Assembly: GCA_947626845.1 (NCBI GenBank)
Contig: CANQTW010000025.1
Location: forward strand, 1 to 38,184
Reading direction: 5' to 3'
Length of the DNA: 38,184 nt
Origin: an uncultured Oscillospiraceae bacterium
GTDB lineage: Bacteria; Bacillota; Clostridia; Oscillospirales; Oscillospiraceae
Position numbers and translations under genes: made by a program. Shown here piece by piece: positions 28,971-38,151 of the stretch. Under the pieces are notes generated by a model that searched no databases, was not told the DNA's origin, and saw only the letters and a program-made list of their open reading frames with translations. Position 1 is the first letter of the stretch. Every line of letters starts with the position of its first letter.

Positions 28971-30684
28971 ATCCTACGAGAAATGGTTGAATTCCCCCGC
29001 CCTGTCCGCCCAGGAGAAGGCGGAGCTCCAGGCCATCGCGGGTGACGAGAAGGAGATCGAGTCCCGCTTCATCGCCCAGCTTGAGTTCGGCACCGCGGGC
29101 CTGCGCGGCACCATGGCCGTGGGCCTCAACCGCATGAACGTCCACGTCATCCGCCACACCACCCAGGCCTTTGCCGAGGTGATTTTAGCCGAGGGCGGGG
29201 AGGCCGCCAAGCGCGGCGTGGCCGTCTGCTACGACTGCCGCAACAACTCCGAGACCTTTGCCCGCGAGGCCGCCCGCGTGATGGCCGCCAACGGCATCTT
29301 TGTGCGCCTCTTTGACGACATGCGCCCCACCCCGGAGCTGAGCTTTGCCATCCGGGAGTACAAGTGCATCGCCGGTATCAACATCACCGCCTCCCACAAC
29401 CCCAAGGAGTACAACGGCTACAAGGTCTACTGGGAGGACGGCGCTCAGCTTCCCCCCAAGCACGCCGACCAGGTGGCCGCCAAGATGGCCAAGCTGGACG
29501 TCTTTGACTGCGTGAAGACCATGGATTTCGACACCGCTGTCCGCGAGGGGAAGATCGTCCTCATGGGCCATGAGACCGACGAGGCGTTTTTGGCCAACGT
29601 GATGGCCCAGCAGAACGACCCCGCCCTCATCGCCAAGGTGGCCGACAGCTTCAAGATGGTCTACACCCCCTTCCACGGCACCGGCATGAAGCTGATCCCG
29701 GAGGCGCTTCGCCGCATGGGCCTTAAGAAGGTCTACTGCGAGCCTCAGCAGATGATCAAGGACGGCGACTTCCCCACCGTCAAGTCCCCCAACCCTGAAA
29801 ATCCGGAGGGCTTCTATCTGTGCGTCGAGCTGGCGGACAAGGTGGGCGCCGACTTCATCCTGGGTTCCGACCCGGACGCGGACCGCGTGGGCATCATGGT
29901 TCGGGATCACGACGGCAAGTTCATCCCCTTCACCGGCAACCAGACAGGCGTTCTGCTGCTGGACTACATCATCGGCGCCAAGCGGCGGGCCGGCACCATG
30001 CCCAAAAATCCCGCGGCGCTGAAGTCCATCGTCTCCTCCGAGATGGCCCGCGCCGTGGCGGAGAAGAACGGCCTGCAGTTCTACGACACCTTCACCGGCT
30101 TTAAGTTCCTGGCCGAGAAGAAGAACGCCCTGGAGGAGTCCGGCCAGGGGAAGGTCATCTTCTCCTTCGAGGAGTCCTACGGCTACATGTTCGGCGACTA
30201 CGTCCGGGACAAGGACGCCGTCACCGCCTCCCTGATGATCTGCGAGATGGCGGCCTGGTACGCCTCCCAGGGCATCGCCCTGGTGGACGCTCTGGACGCC
30301 CTCTATGAGAAATACGGCGCGTACCTTGAAAAGACCCTGAACCTGGTCATGCCCGGCTTGGACGGCCAGAAGAAGATGAAGGCCCTGATGGACGGCCTGC
30401 GCGCCACGCCTCCCGCCCAGATCGCGGGCCAGAAGGTGAAGCTCTACCGGGATTACTCCGACGGCTCCGAAAAGGACGCGGAAACCGGCGCGGTGGCAAA
30501 GATGGAGCTGTCCGGCTCCAACGTGCTGTCCTTTGTCCTGACCGACGGCACCGTTCTCATCGTCCGGCCCTCCGGCACCGAGCCCAAGGTGAAGGTCTAT
30601 GTCCTCTGCCGGGGCGAGAACATGGAGGAGGCCCGTAAAAAGACCGCCCTCTACGCCGACTGGGCCATGGGACTGGGCAAATAA
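28957..30684 (+). CDS. pgcA: Phospho-sugar mutase (phosphoglucomutase/phosphomannomutase)
   Basis: A 575-residue alpha-D-phosphohexomutase interconverting glucose 1- and 6-phosphate (or mannose forms), feeding glycogen and cell-wall precursors. Four domains. Catalytic phosphoserine Ser146 lies in TASHNPKEYNGYK, the magnesium loop is GSDPDADRVG (about 303-312), the sugar-binding loop FEESYGY and the phosphate-binding loop RPSGTEPKVKVY near the C-terminus. Length matches Bacillus PgcA. ATG at 28957 preceded by GAGGAGGAAAATC, 14 bases inside the previous gene. Last gene of the rlmH group. Confidence 0.93.
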   Translation: MSYRESYEKWLNSPALSAQEKAELQAIAGDEKEIESRFIAQLEFGTAGLRGTMAVGLNRMNVHVIRHTTQAFAEVILAEGGEAAKRGVAVCYDCRNNSETFAREAARVMAANGIFVRLFDDMRPTPELSFAIREYKCIAGINITASHNPKEYNGYKVYWEDGAQLPPKHADQVAAKMAKLDVFDCVKTMDFDTAVREGKIVLMGHETDEAFLANVMAQQNDPALIAKVADSFKMVYTPFHGTGMKLIPEALRRMGLKKVYCEPQQMIKDGDFPTVKSPNPENPEGFYLCVELADKVGADFILGSDPDADRVGIMVRDHDGKFIPFTGNQTGVLLLDYIIGAKRRAGTMPKNPAALKSIVSSEMARAVAEKNGLQFYDTFTGFKFLAEKKNALEESGQGKVIFSFEESYGYMFGDYVRDKDAVTASLMICEMAAWYASQGIALVDALDALYEKYGAYLEKTLNLVMPGLDGQKKMKALMDGLRATPPAQIAGQKVKLYRDYSDGSEKDAETGAVAKMELSGSNVLSFVLTDGTVLIVRPSGTEPKVKVYVLCRGENMEEARKKTALYADWAMGLGK

Positions 30685-30710
30685 AGCCTTACAAAGCCAT
30701 ATATGAAAAT

Positions 30711-30740
30711 CATCGCCGCCCTTACAAAAGGGCGGCGATG
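30711..30740. terminator. Hairpin between convergent genes
   Basis: CATCGCCGCCCTT, ACAA, AAGGGCGGCGATG: a perfect 13-bp stem. The better T-rich tail (ATTTTC) is on the minus strand. It separates pgcA and the foldase lipoprotein gene. Confidence 0.75.
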
Positions 30741-30798
30741 GTCAGCTTATCAAAAACACTAGACTAATTTTGATCGATTTATCCGGTTGTCGGGCGGG

Positions 30799-31890
30799 TC
30801 ATTCGCCGAGGAGCCGCTCGGAGATAAGGTCCATGGCCTTCTCCTGGAGCAGGTTATACTTGATGTAGGGCATACCGTAGACCTCCACCAGGGACTCATA
30901 CTCGTGCTCGGTGACGTCCTCGTCGGTGGCGGTGAGGCCCTCCTGTTCGGCCAGGGCCTGGAAGATCATGTCCTGCTGGGCGTTGAAGGGAGCCTGGACG
31001 TCCAGGTACTCGTCAAGGCCGGAGGCACCCACCATGTACTGGACAAAGGTGTCGGCGTCCAGGCCGTACTGGCTGGCCTGGAGCTCGATCTGGGTCTTCA
31101 TGGCGGCCCGAACGGTGTCGGAGACGGACTGGGGGATGTCGCCGCACTTGGAGGCGTTCAGGAAGACGGTGATCTCCGTCTCGCTGGTGACCTCCTCCAC
31201 GCTGGCGTAGTTATAGACGATGTACTGGGCCATATGGTCGCGGTTCTCAAAGCCGATGGCGCGGGCCGCGTCCTCGGTGATGTCCCAGATGTAGTTGACG
31301 GTGATGTTGAACACCGCGTCCTTGCCCGCCAGATCCTCGCTCTGGTAGGGGTCGGGGAAGGTGACCTCGATGTCAAAATTCTCGCCGGGCTTGTGGCCCT
31401 TCAGCTGCTCGATGAAGTCGTCGATGAAGCTGGTGTAGCCCACCACGATATCGCTGCCCTGGCCGCCGGTGCTGCCGCCGTCAAACTCCACGCCGTCCAC
31501 ACTGCCCACATAGTCGATGTTCACAAAGTCCCCGTCGGCGATGGCGCGGTCATAGAGCTGGGGAAATTCCGGGAGAACAACGTCCTCAAAGGCCGGCAGC
31601 GTCACAAAATCCAGCGCCCGAACGCCCTCGTAGAACCCGTTCTCGTCCAGGCCGTTGGACAGAGCGGTGTAATCGGGGAGGGAGGTGTCGCCGGTGGTGT
31701 CGCCGGAGCTGTCACCGGAGCTGTCACCGGAGCTGTCACCGGAGCTGTCACCGGAGCTGTCGCCCGATGTGTCGTCGGTGCCGTTGACGGTCTCGTTGAG
31801 CTTGTCGCTGAAAGCGCCGCGCTGGCAGGAGGCCAGGGCGAAGAGCAGCGCCAACGCCAGGAGCAGGCAAAAGACCCTCTTCATCTTCAT
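30799..31890 (-). CDS. Trigger-factor-like peptidyl-prolyl isomerase, lipoprotein
   Basis: A 363-residue secreted lipoprotein: signal with lipobox LASC (Cys22), then a linker of repeated DSSG units (about residues 41-72). Residues about 120-210 are an FKBP-type isomerase domain (DGDFVNIDYVGSVDGVEFDG; FIDDFIEQLKGHKPGENFDI), and 215-360 is helical and resembles the C-terminal chaperone arms of trigger factor (RAAMKTQIELQASQYGLDAD; YIKYNLLQEKAMDLI). A ribosome-binding N-domain is missing, as expected for an extracytoplasmic protein. It probably folds exported proteins outside the membrane. The start at 31890 is chosen for AAGGGGTTTGATACC. Divergent from secA, which fits an export role. Confidence 0.85.
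   Translation of the reverse strand: MKMKRVFCLLLALALLFALASCQRGAFSDKLNETVNGTDDTSGDSSGDSSGDSSGDSSGDSSGDTTGDTSLPDYTALSNGLDENGFYEGVRALDFVTLPAFEDVVLPEFPQLYDRAIADGDFVNIDYVGSVDGVEFDGGSTGGQGSDIVVGYTSFIDDFIEQLKGHKPGENFDIEVTFPDPYQSEDLAGKDAVFNITVNYIWDITEDAARAIGFENRDHMAQYIVYNYASVEEVTSETEITVFLNASKCGDIPQSVSDTVRAAMKTQIELQASQYGLDADTFVQYMVGASGLDEYLDVQAPFNAQQDMIFQALAEQEGLTATDEDVTEHEYESLVEVYGMPYIKYNLLQEKAMDLISERLLGE
31703..31762. repeat. Five 12-bp tandem repeats coding for DSSG
   Basis: Unit CCGGAGCTGTCA; four perfect copies and a fifth differing at its last base. It encodes the linker after the lipobox and is likely to vary in length between strains by slippage. Confidence 0.9.
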
Positions 31891-32039
31891 GGTATCAAAC
31901 CCCTTCACACACAGGAATTTATTCAGCTTTTGAAAAAAGTGACGATGAAATTATACAGGAATGGCGGGGGGCAAATGTGAACATTTTGTAAATACGGCGC
32001 AAGGTCACAATTCTTCTTTATTTTAAAAGGAGAATATGC

Positions 32040-32067
32040 TATAATATCCGCTGAACCGGATATTATA
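32040..32067. promoter_or_regulatory. Inverted repeat 1 upstream of secA
   Basis: TATAATATCCG (32040-32050), CTGAAC, CGGATATTATA (32057-32067): perfect 11-bp arms containing TATAAT on both strands. Could be an operator or overlapping divergent -10 boxes. Confidence 0.7.
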
Positions 32068-32081
32068 TTTGATTTTAAACC

Positions 32082-32116
32082 GTTTTTCTCCCCGGCTTCG
32101 CCGGGAACCGAAAAAC
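32082..32116. repeat. Inverted repeat 2 upstream of secA
   Basis: An outer GTTTTTC (32082-32088)/GAAAAAC (32110-32116) and inner CCCGGC-TTC-GCCGGG (32091-32105) stem with an internal bulge. It has the shape of an attenuator or terminator. Confidence 0.6.
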
Positions 32117-32124
32117 ATGGCGAA

Positions 32125-32155
32125 TATACCATAAAATCAGAGATTTTATGGTATA
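32125..32155. promoter_or_regulatory. Inverted repeat 3, overlapping the secA promoter region
   Basis: TATACCATAAAATC (32125-32138), AGA, GATTTTATGGTATA (32142-32155): perfect 14-bp arms. The right arm runs into GGTATAAT (32150-32157), and ATGCTATAATAT (32166-32177) follows as a second -10 candidate. No convincing -35 box is present. Confidence 0.75.
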
Positions 32156-32208
32156 ATATATCGACATGCTATAATATATTGATACTAATTTGCGGAAGGT
32201 ATACTGTA

Positions 32209-35019
32209 ATGGGACTGATGACCAAGCTGTTTGGAACGAGAAGCGACCGTGAGATCAAGAAGCTCATGCCGCTGGTGGAAAAGACGGAGGCCCTGGAGGA
32301 GCCCATGAGAAAGCTCTCCGACAGTGAGCTTCGGGCGAAAACGGCGGAATTCAAGGCGCGTTACGCCGCGGGGGAGACCCTGGAGGAGCTTCTGCCGGAG
32401 GCCTTTGCCGTCTGCCGGGAGGCGTCGGACAGGGTGCTGGGGATGCGCCACTTCCGGGTACAGCTGATCGGCGGCGTCGTGCTCCATCAGGGGCGCATCG
32501 CCGAGATGAAGACCGGCGAGGGCAAGACCTTAGTGGCCACCCTGCCGGCGTATCTGAACGCCATCGCGGGGCGGGGCGTACACATCGTCACCGTCAACGA
32601 CTACCTGGCGCGCCGGGACTCGGAGTGGATGGGGAAGGTCTACCGCTTTTTGGGCCTGACCGTGGGGCTTATCGTCCACGGGCTTACCAACGCCCAGAGG
32701 AAGGCCGCCTACGACGCGGACATCACCTACTGCACCAACAACGAGCTGGGCTTTGACTATCTGCGGGACAACATGGCCCTCTATAAAAATCAGATGGTCC
32801 AGCGGGGCCACGCCTTTGCCATTGTGGACGAGGTGGACTCCATCCTCATCGACGAGGCCCGCACGCCCCTGATCATCTCCGGTCAGGGCGACGAGTCCAC
32901 GGACCTCTACCGCAAAGCCGACGACTTTGTGTCGCGCCTTCGGAAAAAGGTCTACGCCAGCGTGGACGAGAAGGCGGACACCACCGACGAGGACGCGGAC
33001 TACATCGTGGACGAGAAGGCCCGTACCGCCACCCTGACGGGCAGCGGCGTGGCCAAGGCGGAGCAGGCCTTCGGGCTGGAAAATTACGCGGACATCGAGA
33101 ACGCCACCCTTTCCCACCACATCAACCAGGCGCTGAAGGCCCACGGCATCATGAAGCAGGATGTGGACTATGTGGTGCGGGACGGCGAGATCATCATTGT
33201 GGACGAGTTCACAGGCCGCCTTATGTTCGGCAGACGGTATTCCGAGGGCCTCCATCAGGCCATCGAGGCCAAGGAGCATGTGGATGTGCAGAGCGAGAAC
33301 AAGACTTTGGCCACCATCACCTTCCAGAATTTCTTCCGCCTCTACGACAAGCTCTCCGGTATGACCGGCACGGCGCTGACCGAGGAGGAGGAATTTGGGG
33401 CCATCTACAACATCGATATCGTGGAGATCCCCACCAACCGCCCCCTGGCCCGCGTGGACAATCCGGACGCGGTGTATAAGAACGACGCCGGCAAGAACCG
33501 GGCCATCATCCGGCAGATCGCGGCGTGCCACGAGAAGGGCCAGCCGGTGCTGGTGGGCACGGTGTCCATTGAGAAGAGCGAATACCTCTCAAAGCTTCTC
33601 TCCAAGCAGGGCATCAAGCACAACGTCCTGAACGCCAAGAACCACGAAAAGGAAGCGGAGATCATCGCCCAGGCCGGAAAGCTGGGTGCCGTGACCATCT
33701 CCACCAACATGGCCGGACGCGGAACGGATATTGTTCTGGGCGGCAACGCCGAGTTTATGGCGCGGGCCGATCTGCGCCGCGAGGATATCCCCGACGAGAT
33801 CATCTCCGAGGCCGTGGGCTTCGCCGAGACGGACAACGCCGACATCCTGGCCGCCAGGGAGAAGTACGGGGAGCTTTTGAAAAAATACAAGGCGGTCACC
33901 GACGCCGAGGCCGAGAAGGTTCGCGCCGCCGGAGGCCTTTTCGTCCTGGGCACCGAGCGCCACGAGGCGCGGCGCATCGACAATCAGTTGCGAGGCCGTT
34001 CAGGCCGTCAGGGCGACCCCGGTGAGACGCGGTTCTATATCGCCCTTTCCGACGACCTGATGCGCCTTTTCGGCGGCGAGCGGATCGAGGGCCTGATGGA
34101 GACGCTGAAGATCGACGAGGACACGCCCATCGACCAGCGCATCCTCTCCGGGGCCATTGAAAACGCCCAGAAGAAGGTGGAAAGCCAGAACTTCCAGTCC
34201 AGAAAGCATGTTCTGGAGTACGACGACGTGATGAATACCCAGCGCGGCATCATCTACGAACAGCGCCGGAGAGTGCTGGACGGCGAGGACGTCAGCGCCA
34301 ATATCCGCGGCTGGATACGGGAGGTCATCGCCTCCAACGTGACCACCGCCATGGCCCCGGAGGCGGAGCCGGAGAACGCCAGGCACAAGGCGGAGCCGGC
34401 GGCTATGACCGGAGAGAAGCTTGTGAACATGGTCAAGAGCACCTTCCTGGCCCTGGCGGTGACGCCCCAGGATATACGCGCCCTTGAGGACGGCGGCCTG
34501 GAGAATATGTCGCCGGAGGAGATCACCGACCGGCTCACCGGCCTGGCGGAGAAGGTGTATGACCGGCGCGAGGCGGAGGCGGGCAAGGTCCCCGGCTCTG
34601 ACCAGCCCATTATGCGGGAGGTGGAGCGCGTCATCCTCCTGCGGGTGGTGGACGAGTACTGGATGGATCACATCGACGCCATGAGCGAGCTTCGCCAGGG
34701 CATCCGCCTGCGGGCCTACGCCCAGGTCAACCCTGTGGACGAATACAAGCGCGAGGGCGGAGAGATGTTCGACGCCATGATCAACGGCATCCAGGAGGAG
34801 GTTGTGCGGCGGATGTTCGCCGTGCGCCTTGCCAAGGAACAGCCTATCGAGCGCAGGAGCGTCGCCAAAAATGCCGTGGCGGGCGCCAACGCCGGCGGGT
34901 CGGACGTGAAGAAAAAGCCCGTGCGCGTCGTGAAGATAGGCCGCAACGACCCCTGTCCCTGCGGCAGCGGGTTGAAGTGGAAGAAATGCACCTGCAAGGA
35001 ATATCATCCCGATACTTGA
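32209..35019 (+). CDS. secA: Preprotein translocase ATPase SecA
   Basis: A 936-residue motor that drives unfolded preproteins through SecYEG. Motifs: first nucleotide fold with MKTGEGKT (Walker A, 100-107) and [20 protein letters not shown] (about 204-223); preprotein cross-linking domain about 220-370; second nucleotide fold with GTVSIEKSE and [27 protein letters not shown]; then helical scaffold. The C-terminal SEC-C zinc motif is [17 protein letters not shown] at 32209 follows GCGGAAGGTATAC. The extra insert [20 protein letters not shown] in the second fold is common in Clostridia. Full length. Confidence 0.96.
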   Translation: MGLMTKLFGTRSDREIKKLMPLVEKTEALEEPMRKLSDSELRAKTAEFKARYAAGETLEELLPEAFAVCREASDRVLGMRHFRVQLIGGVVLHQGRIAEMKTGEGKTLVATLPAYLNAIAGRGVHIVTVNDYLARRDSEWMGKVYRFLGLTVGLIVHGLTNAQRKAAYDADITYCTNNELGFDYLRDNMALYKNQMVQRGHAFAIVDEVDSILIDEARTPLIISGQGDESTDLYRKADDFVSRLRKKVYASVDEKADTTDEDADYIVDEKARTATLTGSGVAKAEQAFGLENYADIENATLSHHINQALKAHGIMKQDVDYVVRDGEIIIVDEFTGRLMFGRRYSEGLHQAIEAKEHVDVQSENKTLATITFQNFFRLYDKLSGMTGTALTEEEEFGAIYNIDIVEIPTNRPLARVDNPDAVYKNDAGKNRAIIRQIAACHEKGQPVLVGTVSIEKSEYLSKLLSKQGIKHNVLNAKNHEKEAEIIAQAGKLGAVTISTNMAGRGTDIVLGGNAEFMARADLRREDIPDEIISEAVGFAETDNADILAAREKYGELLKKYKAVTDAEAEKVRAAGGLFVLGTERHEARRIDNQLRGRSGRQGDPGETRFYIALSDDLMRLFGGERIEGLMETLKIDEDTPIDQRILSGAIENAQKKVESQNFQSRKHVLEYDDVMNTQRGIIYEQRRRVLDGEDVSANIRGWIREVIASNVTTAMAPEAEPENARHKAEPAAMTGEKLVNMVKSTFLALAVTPQDIRALEDGGLENMSPEEITDRLTGLAEKVYDRREAEAGKVPGSDQPIMREVERVILLRVVDEYWMDHIDAMSELRQGIRLRAYAQVNPVDEYKREGGEMFDAMINGIQEEVVRRMFAVRLAKEQPIERRSVAKNAVAGANAGGSDVKKKPVRVVKIGRNDPCPCGSGLKWKKCTCKEYHPDT

Positions 35020-35053
35020 GCCCCGCGGCGAGTTGATTTGAGGTTTTTGGCCT

Positions 35054-35845
35054 ATGTTCAAGGAGATCCATAAAGGCGGCCTTGCGTACATGACCGCGCC
35101 GAATATTCCGTTTACCCACGCCTTCACCACCCGGTTCGGCGGGGTGAGCGGGGGCATCTTTGAGAGCCTCAACCTGGGGGAGAACCGAGGCGACGAGCCG
35201 GAGGCGGTGCGGGAGAATTACCGCCGGCTCAAGGCGGCGCTGGGGATCGAAAGGCTCTGCTTTACAAAGCAGGTCCATGGGGCGGCGGTAAAATACGTCA
35301 CGGGCCGCGACGCCAGGGGGCCCTTCGACCCGCTGCCCTATGCGTGCGACGGACTTGTCACCGACGAGCCGGGGCTGGGGCTGATTGCCTTTACCGCCGA
35401 CTGCGTGCCGATCCTGCTGTGCGATCCGGAAAGGCGCGTCGCCGCCGCGGTCCACGCCGGCTGGCGGGGGACTGTGGCGGACATCGCGGGGGAGGCTGTG
35501 AAGGCCATGGAGGCGCTGGGCTGTGACCCCGTAAATATTCAGGCGGCCATAGGGCCGTGCATCTCCAGGTGCTGTTTTGAGACAGGTCCCGAAGTGCCGG
35601 AGGCGGTGATGGCCGTCCTCGGCAAAGAGGGACGGGAATACATCGATGACCCCGGCAGGGACGAGGATAAATTTTTTGTGGACCTCAAGGGCGTGAACCG
35701 GGCGCTCCTCATCCGCGCCGGAGTGAGACCCGAAAGCGTCGCCGTCTCCGACGAGTGTACCGTGTGCGAGAGCGAAAAATACTGGTCCCACCGGGCCACC
35801 GGAGGCCGGCGCGGCGCCCAGGCGGCGGTGATCGCTCTTTCGTAA
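35054..35845 (+). CDS. pgeF: Peptidoglycan editing factor PgeF (laccase domain)
   Basis: A 263-residue protein of the multicopper-laccase-like family YfiH/YlmD. Zinc/catalytic residues are visible: His75 (KQVHG), Cys117 (TADCVP) and His134 (HAGWRG), plus GPCIS. Such proteins remove wrong L-Ser-containing peptidoglycan precursors; purine nucleoside phosphorylase-like activity is also described for the family. It starts 34 bases after secA, so cotranscription is likely. ATG at 35054 with GAGGTTTTTGG upstream. Confidence 0.9.
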   Translation: MFKEIHKGGLAYMTAPNIPFTHAFTTRFGGVSGGIFESLNLGENRGDEPEAVRENYRRLKAALGIERLCFTKQVHGAAVKYVTGRDARGPFDPLPYACDGLVTDEPGLGLIAFTADCVPILLCDPERRVAAAVHAGWRGTVADIAGEAVKAMEALGCDPVNIQAAIGPCISRCCFETGPEVPEAVMAVLGKEGREYIDDPGRDEDKFFVDLKGVNRALLIRAGVRPESVAVSDECTVCESEKYWSHRATGGRRGAQAAVIALS

Positions 35846-35889
35846 TGGCCCGAACGGCCTTCAGCATAGAGAAAAACGGAGGTAAAGCC

Positions 35890-37575
35890 GTGAGGCTCAA
35901 ACATAGTAAATTGACCGCCCTGGCGCTGGCCCTGATCCTGCTTTTGTCCGGCTGCGAGGAGATGGTACTGCCCTTCGGGCAAAACCAGCCGACGGCGGAC
36001 ACGGGGACGGATACCGATACCGCCGGAGGGGACACCACCGTGGGAGAGACACTCCCCAGCGGCGACGGATACGCAAAAGCGGACAGCGTTTTTTCCGTCA
36101 ACTATAATCCCAAGGGGTCGTTTGACCCCTTGAGCGGCACAGATTATTACAACGAACAGCTTTTCGGACTTCTCTACGAGGGGCTTTTCTCCCTGTCCTC
36201 CACGCTGACGCCGGAGCCGGTGCTGTGTGAGAGCTTTGAGACACAGGACGGCGTGACCTACGATCTGACGGTGCGGGGGAACGTATACTTCCACGACGGT
36301 ACGCTCCTGACGGCCCATGACGTGGTCTACTCCCTGAACACCGCCCGAACGTCCGGCAAGTTTTCCACCCGCCTGGACGACATCTCCTCCGTCAGCGAGA
36401 CAGGGGAGCTGACGGTCCGGATCAAGCTCAAAAACGCCAACTACATGCTCCCGTCCCTGCTGGACGTGCCGATCATCAAAGACCCCGCCACCGTCACTCA
36501 GAGTTCCCCTCCCACGGAGGACACCACGGAGGACACCGCGGAGGGGACCGATGTTCAGACGGCTGCGCCCGTGTTCTCCGGTCCCGTGGGTACCGGACCG
36601 TACTATTTCAGCGGCGGACGGCTTGTGGCCTTTACCGCTCACCGGGAGTACAAGCCCGACTCCATGCAGGTCATCTATCTTAAAGAGGTGGCCGCCGGAG
36701 ATATGGCGGACTCCTTTGCGGACCGCTCCATCGACTTTGTGGGGTACGATCCCACGGGAAACGACAAGCTGAATATCCACATGGTCCACGAGACCCGCTA
36801 CTATGACACCACGGATATGGTGTATCTGGGCTTCAATTGCAAGAGCGGGCCCACCAAAGACGTGTATGTGCGTCAGGCGCTGATGCGGCTTGTGAATCTG
36901 GACGCCATCTGTTCGGATATTTTTGAGAACGCCGCGCGCCGCTCCATCTTCGCCATCAGTCCCGCTTTGGGGCTTGTCAGTGACCTGCAGGAGGCCGGTT
37001 ACGGCTACTCCCGCCAGAATTTCAACCGGCTTGCCCTGGGCGCGGGCCTTGAGGACAGGGACGGGGACGGGGCGCTGGACTACTTCGGCGCGCCCATGAC
37101 CCTGCGGCTCGTGGTCAACTACGAGACCTCCGGCAAGGTGGAGGCCGCCCAGCGGATCGTCACGGATATGCGCAATATGGGCATCAACGTGGTGTTGGTG
37201 AGTATGTCCTTTACCAACTACCAGCGGGCGCTCCAGCGGGGCGAGTATGAGATGTATCTGGCGGAGGTGCGGCTGAAGGCGGACTTCGACCTGGGTGTGC
37301 TGTTCTACGGGAAATTCAATTACGGCGGCGCCGACGGCTCCGCTTACAGGCCGCTGGTGCGTGATTTTCTGGCGGCTCCGGATGAGGAGACCCGCGCCGC
37401 GGCGGCGCTGGCGCTGGATCTGTATATCGCCGAGGACGCCTGCATCGTCCCCATAGGCTACAAACAGCGCTCTGTGTTGACCCATGTGGGCGTGGTGGAG
37501 GGGGTGGACCCCAGCCAGTCCAACCTCTACCGCAATGTCCTTGGCTGGAAGGTCAACCTGGAAAACCGGGCATAA
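35890..37575 (+). CDS. ABC transporter substrate-binding lipoprotein (oligopeptide-type)
   Basis: A 561-residue extracellular solute-binding protein of the peptide/nickel family (SBP family 5): lipobox LSGC (Cys22), a Thr/Asp-rich spacer to about residue 60, then the typical motifs FDPLSGTDYYNEQLFGLLYE and LTVRGNVYFHDGTLLTAHDV, GTGPYYF, and VRQALMRLVNLD in the middle. Ligand likely a peptide. Start GTG at 35890 with GGAGGTAAAGCC upstream. No permease or ATPase genes follow, so it is an orphan binding protein or acts as sensor. A TEDTTEDTAEG insert splits the first domain (about 203-213). Confidence 0.87.
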   Translation: MRLKHSKLTALALALILLLSGCEEMVLPFGQNQPTADTGTDTDTAGGDTTVGETLPSGDGYAKADSVFSVNYNPKGSFDPLSGTDYYNEQLFGLLYEGLFSLSSTLTPEPVLCESFETQDGVTYDLTVRGNVYFHDGTLLTAHDVVYSLNTARTSGKFSTRLDDISSVSETGELTVRIKLKNANYMLPSLLDVPIIKDPATVTQSSPPTEDTTEDTAEGTDVQTAAPVFSGPVGTGPYYFSGGRLVAFTAHREYKPDSMQVIYLKEVAAGDMADSFADRSIDFVGYDPTGNDKLNIHMVHETRYYDTTDMVYLGFNCKSGPTKDVYVRQALMRLVNLDAICSDIFENAARRSIFAISPALGLVSDLQEAGYGYSRQNFNRLALGAGLEDRDGDGALDYFGAPMTLRLVVNYETSGKVEAAQRIVTDMRNMGINVVLVSMSFTNYQRALQRGEYEMYLAEVRLKADFDLGVLFYGKFNYGGADGSAYRPLVRDFLAAPDEETRAAAALALDLYIAEDACIVPIGYKQRSVLTHVGVVEGVDPSQSNLYRNVLGWKVNLENRA

Positions 37576-37650
37576 GGTGAGGGAAGCGACGTGGGTTCAA
37601 CTCTCCTCACCTTAAGCCTGAAGATAGATAGAGATAGAGAGGGGTTTGCC

Positions 37651-38046
37651 ATGACGGACAGAGAGCTTATCAACATGGCCGTTGAGGCGGCGAAAAAATC
37701 CTACGTTCCCTACTCCAACCGCACCTTCGGCGCGGCGCTGGAGTGCGCCGACGGGACGGTGGTCACGGGCTGTAACGTGGAAAACGCGGCTCTGGGGGCC
37801 TCCATCTGCGCCGAGCGGGCGGCGCTGTGCCAGGCGGTGTCCATGGGAAAGCGGAGCTTCCGGCGCTTGGCTGTGTACTCCGCCGAGAGCGCCGACTACT
37901 GCACTCCCTGCGGCATCTGCCGCCAGGCGTTCTCCGAGTTTTCCCCGGAGATGGAGCTTCTTTGCGCCCGCGCCGACGGGAGATACGTCAGCTACCGGCT
38001 CCGGGAGCTTCTGCCGGTGATGTACGCCAGGGACCGCTTTGAATGA
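37651..38046 (+). CDS. cdd: Cytidine deaminase
   Basis: A 131-residue zinc enzyme deaminating cytidine and deoxycytidine in pyrimidine salvage. Motifs: CAERAA with zinc-binding Cys53 and catalytic Glu55, and PCGICRQ with Cys87 and Cys90, giving the all-cysteine site of homotetrameric Cdd. N-terminal YVPYSNRTFGAALE (substrate binding) in place of the usual YSKFPVGAAL. Normal length. ATG at 37651 after AGAGGGG. A run of GATAGA repeats lies just upstream (37623-37638). Confidence 0.93.
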   Translation: MTDRELINMAVEAAKKSYVPYSNRTFGAALECADGTVVTGCNVENAALGASICAERAALCQAVSMGKRSFRRLAVYSAESADYCTPCGICRQAFSEFSPEMELLCARADGRYVSYRLRELLPVMYARDRFE

Positions 38047-38091
38047 CCGCGCCCTTATCCGTATAAAAATAACTTTTTCAGGAGAGTAAGC

Positions 38092-38151
38092 ATGAAATTA
38101 GGCATAAATATACGCCGCCTAATTTCTGTAAATCCATGTATCTTCACATAA
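38092..38151 (+). CDS. Nineteen-residue leader-like ORF at the window end
   Basis: MKLGINIRRLISVNPCIFT followed by TAA. It has a fair ribosome site (CAGGAGAGTAAGC) and lies in AT-rich DNA. The bases GAAATTAGG and CCTAATTTC form an inverted repeat within it. It may be a leader peptide or attenuator for a gene beyond the window edge, or chance. Confidence 0.35.
   Translation: MKLGINIRRLISVNPCIFT

Noticed and set aside
31703-31762. Possible CRISPR-like array
   Set aside because: Units are 12 bases, contiguous without spacers and inside a coding frame, so it is a coding minisatellite.
30787-31980. Plus-strand 397-codon frame with AVTGAVTGAVTG repeats
   Set aside because: It is the reverse strand of the foldase lipoprotein and its DSSG repeats; no start signal.
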